This document shows positions 55,056 through 63,545 of a DNA stretch of 64,000 nucleotides, piece after piece. The stretch lies in NCBI RefSeq assembly GCF_001584335.1, contig NZ_LSBB01000001.1, positions 372,001 to 436,000 of the forward strand. The letters are read 5' to 3'. The notes beneath the pieces are model-generated. The model was given only the letters and a program-made list of their open reading frames with translations. It had not been told where the DNA came from and did no database searches. Source of the DNA: Bacillus atrophaeus (lineage in GTDB: Bacteria; Bacillota; Bacilli; Bacillales; Bacillaceae). Both the position numbers and the translations under genes were made by a program. Each line of letters begins with the position of its first letter. The first letter of the stretch is position 1.

Positions 55056-55247
55056 ATGAGTAAAGACAACGGTTTAAAAGATAAAGTAAAAGGCGGAGCA
55101 AACAAAGCCAAAGGTGAAATGAAGGACAAAGTCGGCGACATGACAAACAAAGCAGACATGCAGGCTGAAGGGAAAAAGGATAAAGCCAAAGGCAGCATTC
55201 AAAAAGGCGTCGGTGAGACAAAGGATAAACTCAGCGAAGATAAGTAA
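55056..55247 (+). CDS. csbD: General stress protein CsbD
   Basis: The 63-residue, Lys- and Asp/Glu-rich protein shows the CsbD pattern of a repeated DKVKGGANKAKGE / KDKVGDMTNKAD / KDKAKGSIQKG motif. It is a disordered or helical small stress protein induced by sigma-B; function unknown. ATG 55056 is chosen as the earlier in-frame ATG 55047 abuts AGGAG. The upstream sigma-B promoter supports it. Confidence 0.9.
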   Translation: MSKDNGLKDKVKGGANKAKGEMKDKVGDMTNKADMQAEGKKDKAKGSIQKGVGETKDKLSEDK

Positions 55248-55253
55248 ACGATT

Positions 55254-55286
55254 AAGACTGGAAACTTAGGTTTCCAGTCTTTTTTA
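55254..55286 (+). terminator. Terminator after csbD
   Basis: AGACTGGAAAC-TTAG-GTTTCCAGTCT plus TTTTT. Confidence 0.92.
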
Positions 55287-55310
55287 TGCATTTCAACAAG
55301 TGGTAGTAAA

Positions 55311-55393
55311 TGTAACAAAAATTAACTTTCATTTGGTTAATATATCTAAATTTTTTAAATATTCTTTGAATTGTTGTTTTTGTCGTATATAAT
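55311..55393 (+). promoter_or_regulatory. Nitrogen-type promoter region preceding the urease locus
   Basis: A sigma-A promoter TTGAAT (55366-55371), N16, TATAAT (55388-55393) is preceded by TGTAA-N7-TAACT (55311-55327), one base off the TnrA/GlnR box TGTNAN7TNACA, and by AATTTTTTAAATATT (55349-55363), 12 of 15 to the CodY box. B. subtilis ureABC is controlled by TnrA, GlnR and CodY, so the arrangement is credible. Confidence 0.6.
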
Positions 55394-55417
55394 AGTTACA
55401 TAATTTATAACATAGGC

Positions 55418-55890
55418 AGCATCCAGGTTGGCCCGAGGCGGATCGCCGCTGTTTGAAGGAGAAACGGGATCGGCAAATCTACTTTGCTGAAAACGATTAT
55501 GGGCCTGTCCCCCGTGCCAGACACGGAGAGATCCGCTTTAATCAAACGTTTGTTCAACATTGAAAACAGAAAAAAGGGCAAAAGCAGGAATCGCGTATAT
55601 TCCCCTCTTTAACCGTTCGGTACAACCTCTTATTAGGAGAAGAACCTCTGTTAAGAAAAGACCGGACGGAACAGGTAAGGGAAGGCATCTTTCAATATTT
55701 CCTGTTATGAAAGAGATGATTGATCGGAAAGGCGGCGATTTAAGCGGAGGGCAGTAACCGCAGCTTGTAATTGCGAGAGCGCTGATAGGCAGCCCGAAAA
55801 TGATTTTAGTTGATGATGAACCAAGGAAGGAATCCAGGTGCAGCGAAGACACGGCGAAGCGCTTTGAGCGCCATCTTATCGTATGAGTCA
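55418..55890 (+). pseudogene. urtE: Degraded urea ABC transporter ATPase gene (urtE remnant)
   Basis: Fragments of an ABC ATPase appear in two frames. From 55439 one frame reads RIAAV-stop-RRNGIGKSTLLKTIMGL, a Walker A segment, with an in-frame stop at 55454. From about 55572 the second frame reads RAKAGIAYIP, then FPVMKEMIDRKGGDLSGGQ, a stop at 55755, and LVIARALIGSPKMILVDDEP (signature and Walker B). The RAKAGIAYIP and RKGGDLSGGQ segments are typical of UrtE, the urea transporter ATPase, and not of general ABC proteins. Stops, a frame change and missing internal segments show it is dead. It lies immediately upstream of ureA. Confidence 0.8.
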
Positions 55891-55986
55891 GGTTCCGCGA
55901 AAGGAAGATGATGCCCTGTCTGCATGGTTCCGGAGATTCATTCCTGCGACAGCCGCTTTATAAATAATCAATAAGGAGGACAACAG

Positions 55987-56304
55987 ATGAAATTAACACC
56001 GGTTGAACAAGAGAAATTGCTCATTTTTGCAGCGGGGGAGCTGGCAAAACAGCGGAAGGCGCGAGGGGTGCTGCTGAATTATCCTGAAGCGGCCGCGTAT
56101 TTGACCTGTTATATCATGGAAGGCGCGCGTGACGGCAGAGGAGTGGCGGAGCTGATGGAAGCCGGCCGGCATGTGTTAACGGAAAAAGACGTCATGGAAG
56201 GCGTGCCGGACATGCTTGAGAGCATTCAGGTGGAAGCAACATTCCCGGACGGCGTAAAACTTGTCACTGTGCATCAGCCGATTGCTGCGGAGGTGAAGTT
56301 ATGA
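55987..56304 (+). CDS. ureA: Urease gamma subunit UreA
   Basis: The 105-residue protein starts [14 protein letters not shown] and has the conserved [28 protein letters not shown]. It packs around the UreC active site in the urease trimer. AAGGAGGA precedes ATG 55987. It overlaps ureB by ATGA. Confidence 0.96.
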   Translation: MKLTPVEQEKLLIFAAGELAKQRKARGVLLNYPEAAAYLTCYIMEGARDGRGVAELMEAGRHVLTEKDVMEGVPDMLESIQVEATFPDGVKLVTVHQPIAAEVKL

Positions 56305-56675
56305 AGCCGGGTGCTTTTCAGATTGCAGAAGGAACCATCACCATTAATGAAGGGCGGGATACACAAGAGCTGTTAGTGAAAAATAATGGATCACGTTCGA
56401 TTCAGGTCGGTTCACATTTTCACTTTGCCGAAGCAAACGGGGCCTTGTCGTTTAACCGGGAACAAGCCATCGGCATGCGCCTTGATATCCCTTCAGGAAC
56501 GTCGGTCCGTATAGAGCCGGGGGAAGAAAAAACCGTCACCCTTGTTTCGATTGGCGGACGAAAAGCGGTGCGGGGCCTAAACGGAATGGCTGATACGTAT
56601 ATGGATGAAAGAGGAAAGGAAAAAACCTTATCAAACCTTAATAAAGCCGGCTGGCTGGAGGGGGTTATCCGATGA
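56301..56675 (+). CDS. ureB: Urease beta subunit UreB
   Basis: The 124-residue all-beta subunit has the family pattern [21 protein letters not shown] and [21 protein letters not shown]. It overlaps ureA and ureC by four bases each, indicating strict coupling. The C-terminal [14 protein letters not shown] tail is typical of the extended Gram-positive form. Confidence 0.96.
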   Translation: MKPGAFQIAEGTITINEGRDTQELLVKNNGSRSIQVGSHFHFAEANGALSFNREQAIGMRLDIPSGTSVRIEPGEEKTVTLVSIGGRKAVRGLNGMADTYMDERGKEKTLSNLNKAGWLEGVIR

Positions 56676-58381
56676 AAATGACACGCAGGCAATACGCTGA
56701 GCTGTTCGGTCCGACAACTGGGGATAAAATAAGACTCGGAGATACGGATTTATGGATAGAAGTAGAAAAGGATTTCACCATTTACGGGGAAGAAATGGTT
56801 TTCGGCGGCGGAAAAACGATTCGTGACGGCATGGGGCAAAACGGCCGGATAACGGCAAAAGACGGCGCTCTTGATTTGGTCATTACAAACGTTGTCGTCT
56901 TGGATTATACCGGCATTGTCAAAGCGGATGTCGGTATAAAGGACGGACGTATTGTAGGCGTTGGAAAAAGCGGCAACCCTGATATCATGGACGGTGTCGA
57001 TCCCCATATGATCATCGGAGCCGGCACCGAAGTCATTTCAGGTGAAGGAAAGATTTTAACGGCCGGAGGGGTCGACACTCATATTCACTTTATTTGTCCG
57101 CAGCAAATGGAAGTCGCCCTATCTTCAGGTGTGACCACACTTCTCGGGGGCGGAACAGGTCCGGCAACGGGCAGCAAGGCAACAACCTGTACCTCCGGAG
57201 CCTGGTATATGGCGCGTATGCTGGAAGCCGCTGAGGAATTTCCGATTAATGTCGGGTTTTTAGGAAAAGGGAATGCTTCCAGCAAAGCGCCGCTTATCGA
57301 GCAGGTTGAAGCGGGTGCTATCGGCCTGAAGCTTCATGAAGACTGGGGCACGACGCCGAGCGCCATCAAAACCTGCATGGAGGTGGTCGAGGACGCCGAT
57401 ATTCAGGTGGCGATTCATACTGACACGATTAACGAAGCGGGTTTTTTAGAAAATACACTTGAGGCGATCGGGGACCGTGTCATTCATACATACCATATTG
57501 AAGGGGCGGGAGGAGGACACGCGCCTGATATTATGAAACTCGCTTCCTATGCGAATATTCTTCCGTCATCTACCACACCGACCATACCTTACACGGTCAA
57601 TACGATGGATGAGCATCTGGATATGATGATGGTTTGTCATCATTTAGACGCCAAAGTGCCTGAGGATGTGGCATTCAGCCATTCGAGAATAAGAGCCGCC
57701 ACAATTGCCGCGGAAGATATTCTGCACGATATCGGCGCGATCAGTATGACGTCCTCCGATTCACAAGCGATGGGACGGATCGGTGAAGTCATTATCCGGA
57801 CATGGCAGGTAGCGGATAAAATGAAAAAACAGCGCGGGGCCCTAGCCGGAGAAAACGGCAATGACAACGTCCGCGCCAAACGTTATATTGCGAAATACAC
57901 AGTAAATCCGGCCATTACCCACGGCCTCAGCCATGAAGTCGGGTCAATCGAAAAAGGAAAGCTAGCCGACCTTGTGCTTTGGGACCCGGTATTCTTCGGA
58001 GTAAAGCCTGAATTAGTCTTAAAGGGCGGCATGATCGCCCGCGCGCAAATGGGCGATCCGAACGCGTCCATTCCGACTCCGGAGCCAGTGTTTATGCGCC
58101 GGATGTACGCTTCTTACGGAAAAGCCAACCGCTCCACGTCCATTACTTTTATGTCTCAAGCAGGGATTGATAAAGGAGTGCCGGAAAGCCTCGGTTTAGA
58201 AAAAATGATTTCTCCGGTTCGAAACATTCGTAAGCTGAGCAAGATGGACATGAAGCTCAATGGCGCTATGCCTAAAATCGAAGTCGATCCGAAAACCTAT
58301 CAAGTGTTCGCTGACGGAGAAGAGCTGTCATGCCAGCCTGTCGATTATGTTCCGCTCGGGCAAAGATATTTCTTATTTTAA
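56672..58381 (+). CDS. ureC: Urease alpha subunit UreC
   Basis: The 569-residue catalytic subunit hydrolyses urea. Nickel ligands are visible in [12 protein letters not shown], the carbamylated lysine in GLKLHEDWG (about residue 219), HTDTINE and [15 protein letters not shown], and the metal Asp in [10 protein letters not shown]; the mobile-flap motif VCHHLD contains the conserved Cys. No ureEFGD accessory genes follow within the window: the next gene is ywnA. B. subtilis also lacks them and makes low active urease. ATG 56672 overlaps ureB by ATGA. Confidence 0.97.
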   Translation: MKMTRRQYAELFGPTTGDKIRLGDTDLWIEVEKDFTIYGEEMVFGGGKTIRDGMGQNGRITAKDGALDLVITNVVVLDYTGIVKADVGIKDGRIVGVGKSGNPDIMDGVDPHMIIGAGTEVISGEGKILTAGGVDTHIHFICPQQMEVALSSGVTTLLGGGTGPATGSKATTCTSGAWYMARMLEAAEEFPINVGFLGKGNASSKAPLIEQVEAGAIGLKLHEDWGTTPSAIKTCMEVVEDADIQVAIHTDTINEAGFLENTLEAIGDRVIHTYHIEGAGGGHAPDIMKLASYANILPSSTTPTIPYTVNTMDEHLDMMMVCHHLDAKVPEDVAFSHSRIRAATIAAEDILHDIGAISMTSSDSQAMGRIGEVIIRTWQVADKMKKQRGALAGENGNDNVRAKRYIAKYTVNPAITHGLSHEVGSIEKGKLADLVLWDPVFFGVKPELVLKGGMIARAQMGDPNASIPTPEPVFMRRMYASYGKANRSTSITFMSQAGIDKGVPESLGLEKMISPVRNIRKLSKMDMKLNGAMPKIEVDPKTYQVFADGEELSCQPVDYVPLGQRYFLF

Positions 58382-58388
58382 TCACAGC

Positions 58389-58420
58389 GAACGGCCGGGC
58401 TCTCTTCGGCCGTCTTTTTT
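58389..58420 (+). terminator. Terminator after ureC
   Basis: ACGGCCG/CGGCCGT stem with nine-base loop and TTTTTT. Confidence 0.85.
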
Positions 58421-58470
58421 GCTTTCTAAAAACGTTGCACGTTCGGCTGTCTTTTGGTGTATATTATATG

Positions 58471-58506
58471 TTGACAAACGAATCAAATGTAACTACAATG
58501 GTTACA
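58471..58506 (+). promoter_or_regulatory. ywnA promoter with overlapping Rrf2-type operator
   Basis: TTGACA (58471-58476) and TACAAT (58494-58499) at 17 bases; the perfect inverted repeat TGTAAC-N7-GTTACA (58488-58506) covers the -10, so binding would block polymerase. Confidence 0.75.
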
Positions 58507-58522
58507 ACGGTGGTGAAAAAAC

Positions 58523-58927
58523 ATGATTAACAGCCGTCTTGCCGTTGCCATCCATATTTTATCCATTATTTCTGTGGATGAAAAAGCATCTTCAGAGATC
58601 ATTGCAGATAGTGTGAATACCAATCCGGTTGTTGTCCGAAGAATGATCAGCCTGCTGAAAAAAGCTGATATTCTCACATCGCGCGCAGGCGTGCCCGGGG
58701 CAAGCCTCAAGAAAGACCCGGCAGACATTTCCCTATTGGAAGTGTATCGCGCCGTTCAGAAACAGGAAGAATTATTTGCGGTTCATGATAATCCGAATCC
58801 AAAATGCCCAGTCGGCAAAAGGATTCAATGCGCATTAGATGAAACCTTTGAAAGCGTGCAAAAAGCAATGGAGGATGAACTGGCAAGCAAGTCATTAAAT
58901 GATGTAATGAATCATCTCTTTTTATAA
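58523..58927 (+). CDS. ywnA: Rrf2 family transcriptional regulator YwnA
   Basis: The 134-residue protein has the Rrf2 winged helix: MINSRLAVAIHILSIISV, SSEIIADSVNTNPVVVRRMISLLKKADIL, GASLKKDPADISLLEVYRAV. Only two cysteines (PKCPVGKRIQCAL) remain in the C-terminal half, so it lacks the three-Cys iron-sulfur site of IscR/NsrR but could sense oxidation. It sits under an operator identical in form to the one upstream of ywnB, so it probably controls itself and ywnB. Confidence 0.9.
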   Translation: MINSRLAVAIHILSIISVDEKASSEIIADSVNTNPVVVRRMISLLKKADILTSRAGVPGASLKKDPADISLLEVYRAVQKQEELFAVHDNPNPKCPVGKRIQCALDETFESVQKAMEDELASKSLNDVMNHLFL

Positions 58928-58951
58928 AGGGATGACTTCACACCGCTAACG

Positions 58952-58970
58952 TGTAACTTATTTTGTTACA
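58952..58970 (+). promoter_or_regulatory. Second Rrf2-type operator upstream of ywnB
   Basis: TGTAAC-N7-GTTACA is repeated here with a different spacer sequence, overlapping a probable -10 TACAAT (58967-58972). Confidence 0.7.
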
Positions 58971-58995
58971 ATTTAATTTATAGGAGGAATCAGTT

Positions 58996-59637
58996 ATGAA
59001 AATTGGAATTATCGGAGCAAGCGGAAAAGCAGGAAGCCTTATTTTAAAAGAAGCGAAAGACCGGGGCCATGACGTAACGGCAATTGTAAGAAACGCATCA
59101 AAGGTGAAAGAACAAGGAATCGCTGTATTGGAAAAAGACGTGTTCGATTTAACGGCTGCTGATATAAAGCCATTTGACGTCATTGTAAATGCTTTCGGCG
59201 CAGCGCCGGGGCAGGAGCACCTTCATGTGGATGCAGGAAAAGCGTTAATCAGCATAAGTAAAGACGCTCAAGATACAAGATTATTTGTTGTCGGAGGCGC
59301 GGGAAGCCTTTTTGTGGATGAAGCTAAAACAACACGTCTGATTGACACACCGGAATTCCCGAAAGAATATGTTCCGACAGCCGCTAACCAAGGAAAAAAT
59401 TTGGAAGATCTCCAAAACACAGATTCTATTTCCTGGACATTCTTCAGCCCGGCAGCAATATTTGACGCTGAAGGAAAACGCACAGGATCATATAAAAAAG
59501 GGAAAGACCATTTGATCGTGAACTCAAAAGGCGACAGCTACATCAGCTATGCCGACTATGCGATTGCCGTTCTTGATGAGCTTGAACATCCTTCTCATCA
59601 AAACGAGCGCTTCACAGCAGTAGGAGAAGCGGAATAA
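58996..59637 (+). CDS. ywnB: NAD(P)-binding Rossmann-fold protein YwnB (NmrA/SDR-like)
   Basis: The 213-residue protein has the dinucleotide site GIIGASGKAGSL at the N-terminus and an atypical SDR/NmrA core (DVIVNAFGA, LFVVGGAGSLFVD, WTFFSPAAIFDAEG). Such proteins are NAD(P)-dependent reductases or redox sensors of unknown substrate. GGAGGA precedes ATG 58996. Control by the ywnA operator type suggests a stress-related role, possibly electrophile or oxidant response. Confidence 0.87.
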   Translation: MKIGIIGASGKAGSLILKEAKDRGHDVTAIVRNASKVKEQGIAVLEKDVFDLTAADIKPFDVIVNAFGAAPGQEHLHVDAGKALISISKDAQDTRLFVVGGAGSLFVDEAKTTRLIDTPEFPKEYVPTAANQGKNLEDLQNTDSISWTFFSPAAIFDAEGKRTGSYKKGKDHLIVNSKGDSYISYADYAIAVLDELEHPSHQNERFTAVGEAE

Positions 59638-59638
59638 A

Positions 59639-59681
59639 GAAAAAACCGGACACGGCTTCAAGCCGCGATCCGGTTTTTTTC
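59639..59681. terminator. Terminator between ywnB and ywnC, probably bidirectional
   Basis: AAAAAACCGGA/TCCGGTTTTTT outer stem and an inner CGGCTT/AAGCCG stem. Confidence 0.88.
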
Positions 59682-59684
59682 ATT

Positions 59685-60074
59685 TTACTCATAATATTGA
59701 TAATCGTACTCATTAAACAATCCGTCAGCAACCCCGAGCATCATAAATACGAACACCGCAACCATCACAAGAATGGAAAGCACGATGCTGACAATTAAAT
59801 AGATCCCTTGCATTTTCACAAATTTTGCGTAATTTTCAAGCATGATTTCCTCGGCATTATCGTCAAGCTGCTCAAGCATTTTGGCAGCTTCTTTTGCTGA
59901 ACGCAAGAGAAAGATTCCCACAATGATTTGCAAAACGCCCGGCGCTGCGCCAATAATGAAAAAGAAGGCCCCTGACAGCGCGGCTAAAGCGCCCATAATA
60001 ATAAATAGAATTCCTGTCGCCTTTCCCCATTTGGCGATGATAGAAAGGGATTTGTTCACCAGCTCAGACTTCAA
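59685..60074 (-). CDS. ywnC: Membrane protein YwnC (DUF5362-like)
   Basis: The 129-residue protein has two N-terminal transmembrane segments (GILFIIMGALAALSGAFFFI and LQIIVGIFLL), a hydrophilic linker with AKEAAKMLEQLDDNAEEIML, and a third segment near the C-terminus. A TTG at 60074 is chosen because AAAGGTG is about nine bases upstream; GTG 60083 is too close. It is convergent with ywnB. No function is known to me. Confidence 0.7.
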   Translation of the reverse strand: MKSELVNKSLSIIAKWGKATGILFIIMGALAALSGAFFFIIGAAPGVLQIIVGIFLLRSAKEAAKMLEQLDDNAEEIMLENYAKFVKMQGIYLIVSIVLSILVMVAVFVFMMLGVADGLFNEYDYQYYE

Positions 60075-60163
60075 TCGATTCACACACCTTTACAAAAATT
60101 CGTTACTTTTCTTTTATACACTATTTGTGACAGCTTTTGTATAAAGAATGTGGTTTTTTCTCA

Positions 60164-60194
60164 TTGACTTTCACGCAACGTAATAGTTTAGGAT
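60164..60194 (+). promoter_or_regulatory. mta promoter with MerR-type 19-base spacer and operator
   Basis: TTGACT (60164-60169) and TAGGAT (60189-60194) are 19 bases apart, the overlong spacing typical of MerR-family-activated promoters. The spacer holds ACTTTCACG-CAA-CGTAATAGT, an imperfect inverted repeat (7 of 9 pairs). Confidence 0.8.
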
Positions 60195-60214
60195 TTATTA
60201 AGGAGGTGAGGAAA

Positions 60215-60979
60215 TTGCTTTATCAAGTTAAGGAAGTGGCCGATATGACCGGTATCAGCATTCGGACACTTCATCACTATGATCATATTCAGCTGTTAAA
60301 ACCCGCGTCGGTTACTGAATCAGGGTATCGCCAGTACAGTGATGCCGATCTAGAACGGCTGCAGCAAATTTTATTTTTCAGAGAAATTGGTTTTCGCTTA
60401 GAGGAAATCAAAAAAATGATAGACCACCCGGAATTTAATCGGGAGGCTGCGCTCCGATCTCAAAAGGAGATTCTTTTAAAGAAGAAACTAAGGCTTGAGA
60501 ATATGATTCAAACGGTGGAAAGAACTATGGCGGCAATTGAAGGCAGAGAAATCATGAGTAAGCAGGACCTGTTTGCCGGTCTCAGCATGAAGGACATTGA
60601 AGACCATCAAAAGAAATATACGGAAGAAGCAAGAGCGTTATACGGCACGGAGATTGTAGATCAAACAGAGAAAAAAATGGCCGCTTATACGAAAGATGAG
60701 TGGGCGATGATGATGTCAGAATGGAACGGAATATATGAGCGGATCGCCGGAACAATGGCTGCCGGACCGGGTGATCCGCAAGCACAGGCGGCAGTAGAAG
60801 ATTTCCGGAATCATATCAGTAAGCACTTTTATGAATGCACACTGGATATTTTCAGAGGACTGGGCAATCTGTATGTAAGCGATCAGCGGTTTACTGACAA
60901 TATTAACAAATATGGATCTGGCCTCGCCGCTTTTCTTCGCGAAGCGATTATCATTTATTGCGACAATGCGGAAAAATAG
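60215..60979 (+). CDS. mta: MerR/TipA family multidrug-efflux activator Mta
   Basis: The 254-residue protein has the MerR winged helix at the N-terminus (LYQVKEVADMTGISIRTLHHYD), a dimerisation helix, and a TipAS-like C-terminal domain. In B. subtilis Mta activates bmr, blt and its own gene. TTG 60215 is the start, following AAGGAGGTGAGG; a longer frame starting at 60137 would cover the promoter. The operator in its own promoter agrees with autoregulation. Confidence 0.93.
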   Translation: MLYQVKEVADMTGISIRTLHHYDHIQLLKPASVTESGYRQYSDADLERLQQILFFREIGFRLEEIKKMIDHPEFNREAALRSQKEILLKKKLRLENMIQTVERTMAAIEGREIMSKQDLFAGLSMKDIEDHQKKYTEEARALYGTEIVDQTEKKMAAYTKDEWAMMMSEWNGIYERIAGTMAAGPGDPQAQAAVEDFRNHISKHFYECTLDIFRGLGNLYVSDQRFTDNINKYGSGLAAFLREAIIIYCDNAEK

Positions 60980-60994
60980 GGCTGAGTGTGAGTT

Positions 60995-61026
60995 CAAAAA
61001 AATCCCCGGACACAAAGTCCGGGGAA
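60995..61026 (-). terminator. Terminator after clsA (minus strand)
   Basis: Read on the minus strand, TCCCCGGAC pairs with GTCCGGGGA around a short loop and is followed by seven T residues. Confidence 0.85.
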
Positions 61027-61034
61027 AGCGCCGC

Positions 61035-62483
61035 TTATAAAATGGGAGATAACAGACGTGATACTGCCTCTTTGATGCGGATCCATAAGGAACGCTGCTG
61101 GTACTCCTCGTACGTTAATTTTCTGGAGACAAGCAGATCCTCTTTGAAAGAAGCGATCAAATTTTTTGCAATCGTGACGTCATAAATGAAGGCGTTCACC
61201 TCGAAATTCAGCCTGAAGCTTCGCACGTCGATGTTGGCCGTGCCGACTGAAGCGACCTCATCATCCACTACAATCGTTTTTGCGTGTATAAAGCCATTAT
61301 CATAAATATATACGGAAGCCCCGGCTTTTAAGAGATCGCCGACGTTTGAAAGAGTGGCCCAGTAAACAAACGCGTGATCAGGTTTATTCGGAATCATGAT
61401 TTTGACATCAATGCCTGAAAGACAGGCGATTTTTAAAGCATCCAACAAGCTTGCGTCAGGAATAAAATAGGGTGTTTGAATCAGAATGGAATGTTTAGCG
61501 GTTGAAATCATTTTGATATAACCGTATTTGATTTGCTCCCATTCAGAATCAGGCCCGCTTGTCACAATTTGCATTCCGACGTTCCCTTTCGGCTCACATT
61601 CCGGAAAGTGGTTTGGCATATAGGTAATGGTATGATGATGAGACGCCTGATTCCAGTCTAAAATAAAGCGTGTCTGGATGGCGTGCACAGCGGTTCCCTG
61701 CAGCCTGATATGCGTATCGCGCCAATAGCCGAATTTAGGATTCAGCCCGAGATATTCATCACCCACATTAAAACCCCCGACATAGCCTGTTATCCCGTCT
61801 ATAATCACAAGCTTTCGGTGGTTCCGGTAATTCAGCCGCAAATTAATCGGTCTCAGCCTTGAAGGGAAAAAGACCTCCACATGTCCGCCCGCTTCGCGTA
61901 GCTCTTTAAAAAACTTCTTTCGCAATGTTCTGGAGCCCAGCTCATCGTATAACACCTTGACCTGAACCCCTTCCTTTGCTTTTTGCACAAGGGCATCCCG
62001 CAATTTTTTTCCTAATTCATCACCTTTATAAATATAATATTGTAAATGGATATGATCTTTTGCTTTTGAAATGTCGTTTAAGAGGCGTTTAAACTTATCT
62101 CGCCCGTCTGTTAAGACTTCAACTGAATTATCCTCTGTGAAAACGGCATGGTTATTCATTACAAGCATATAGATCAGATCTTTATTATCAAAGGTTGCCC
62201 GGTTGTTGAATTGAAATTGCCTGGATTTTAAATCTTCAAGCTGATGCTTCAGAAGCTGTTCGATCCCGATCTTTTTCCGATCCTCCCATTGAAACAAATG
62301 CTTCCGTCTGAGATTATGACCGAATAATAGGTATAATATAAAGCCTAAAACGGGAATAAAGAAAAGAACAAGCAGCCAAGCCCATGACGCGCTGGCATCC
62401 CGCCGTTCTTTGAATATGACGATGATGGCCAACAGAATATTCAAAATGAAAAAAAGCCCTAAAAGGATGGAAGAAATACTCAC
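61035..62483 (-). CDS. clsA: Cardiolipin synthase ClsA
   Basis: The 482-residue membrane enzyme has two N-terminal transmembrane helices and the PLDc_N domain (about 1-60) followed by two HKD motifs: NHRKLVIIDGITGYVGG and IHAKTIVVDDEVASVGTAN. It makes cardiolipin from two phosphatidylglycerol molecules. The start is GTG 62483 with a weak GCGGGGTT ribosome site. It matches the main cardiolipin synthase of B. subtilis (YwnE) in length; ywiE and ywjE are its paralogues in this window. Confidence 0.95.
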   Translation of the reverse strand: MSISSILLGLFFILNILLAIIVIFKERRDASASWAWLLVLFFIPVLGFILYLLFGHNLRRKHLFQWEDRKKIGIEQLLKHQLEDLKSRQFQFNNRATFDNKDLIYMLVMNNHAVFTEDNSVEVLTDGRDKFKRLLNDISKAKDHIHLQYYIYKGDELGKKLRDALVQKAKEGVQVKVLYDELGSRTLRKKFFKELREAGGHVEVFFPSRLRPINLRLNYRNHRKLVIIDGITGYVGGFNVGDEYLGLNPKFGYWRDTHIRLQGTAVHAIQTRFILDWNQASHHHTITYMPNHFPECEPKGNVGMQIVTSGPDSEWEQIKYGYIKMISTAKHSILIQTPYFIPDASLLDALKIACLSGIDVKIMIPNKPDHAFVYWATLSNVGDLLKAGASVYIYDNGFIHAKTIVVDDEVASVGTANIDVRSFRLNFEVNAFIYDVTIAKNLIASFKEDLLVSRKLTYEEYQQRSLWIRIKEAVSRLLSPIL

Positions 62484-62726
62484 TTTGTAACCCCGCTAAT
62501 TCATATTTATCAAGATGATTGCCATTAGTATTCCATGAATAACAGCAATCTGATTCTCATTACAAATTATAACACTGACATTTTAAAAGAATAAAGAGCG
62601 ATGACCCAGATTCTTCATCGAAAGTACGGGCAGATTTCTTTAAAACCAGTTTGCACCTGGGTTAAAATAAACACATATGATAACGTTCGTGAAGTCACGC
62701 AAGACAAAATAAAGGGGGAGAATTAC

Positions 62727-63173
62727 ATGAACTTTCAAAGAATTGAACAAATGCCGGGGTTCATTAAAACAGAAATGCAAAAAATTCAAAAGGCTGTACA
62801 GCCTTTAATGAAGAAAACCGTCATCTACCGTTTTCTTGCTTTTCCGCTTGCCGCATTCTCTCTCTTTAATTTGGCTGCTTTCCTTTTTCATGCTTCAGCA
62901 GACCGGAAGTCTCTAATCAGCGCAGGCATTTTCGCGCTATTGGCTGCGCTAGGCTTGGCGTTTTTTAAAGAAGCAGGCTACCAGCATAAACAAATTCAAA
63001 AAACTATCCATACTTATATGCTGAACAGAATCAAAAAGAGCAATATCCTTTCAGAAGAACGCAAAAACACATATACACGCCAAATCAAGGAAGAACCGTT
63101 TGCAATGAAAAGTTTTGTTGAGTTTTTGACAGAGGAAGACAGACGCAAGAAAATGTTGTATGAAAAGAGCTGA
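62727..63173 (+). CDS. ywnF: Membrane protein YwnF (DUF5392-like)
   Basis: The 148-residue protein has a helical N-terminus, two adjacent transmembrane segments (about 45-62 and 70-88) and a charged C-terminal half (NRIKKSNILSEERKNTY). AAAGGGGGAG precedes ATG 62727; in-frame starts up to 62601 are rejected as they have no ribosome site. The family is uncharacterised. In B. subtilis ywnF is followed by ywnG; here a NeuB-type gene follows on the other strand, so synteny breaks after it. Confidence 0.8.
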   Translation: MNFQRIEQMPGFIKTEMQKIQKAVQPLMKKTVIYRFLAFPLAAFSLFNLAAFLFHASADRKSLISAGIFALLAALGLAFFKEAGYQHKQIQKTIHTYMLNRIKKSNILSEERKNTYTRQIKEEPFAMKSFVEFLTEEDRRKKMLYEKS

Positions 63174-63181
63174 ACAACTGG

Positions 63182-63224
63182 ACTGCAACCCGATTTGTTG
63201 GACATATTAGGGTGCAGTTTTTTT
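63182..63224 (+). terminator. Hairpin with T-run after ywnF, possibly derived from insertion-sequence end
   Basis: ACTGCAACCC pairs with GGGTGCAGT (one bulge) and is followed by TTTTTT. The arms also resemble the ends of IS3-family elements as I recall them, so it may be an IS remnant re-used as terminator. Confidence 0.6.
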
Positions 63225-63545
63225 ATGATTATATAATCTTTAGAAAGAAATGAGAGGTTTTTTAAAGTGAAAAGAGACCGACTCATTTATTCGATAGAGT
63301 GTCATGCGAAGAAAATTGGATATTTTAGAGAACTTGAGCAAAAGGAAAAGGCATGAGTCGGGTCCATTCCGAACTCATGCACAGTGAGCTGTTGATATTT
63401 GTGTTTAAACTTGAAGGTGCTGGAGAAGTAAAGGTGTCAGTGAACTTTCTCCAACTCGCAATATGCGGCTTATTCGATTTAAGTTAGAGATTAGAGTGCC
63501 GCTCTAGAACAGTTGGTGATGATACAAGAAAAAGCGATATATAGA
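63225..63545. other. Intergenic region at the synteny break, no recognised gene
   Basis: About 320 bases. A 29-codon frame (GTG 63268 to 63357) has only a GAGAG ribosome site and no recognised family; it may be a fragment of a lost gene. I see no other supported feature. Confidence 0.4.

Noticed and set aside
55538..55852. 104-residue minus-strand frame over the urtE remnant
   Set aside because: It is the complement of recognisable ABC ATPase sequence and has no features of its own.
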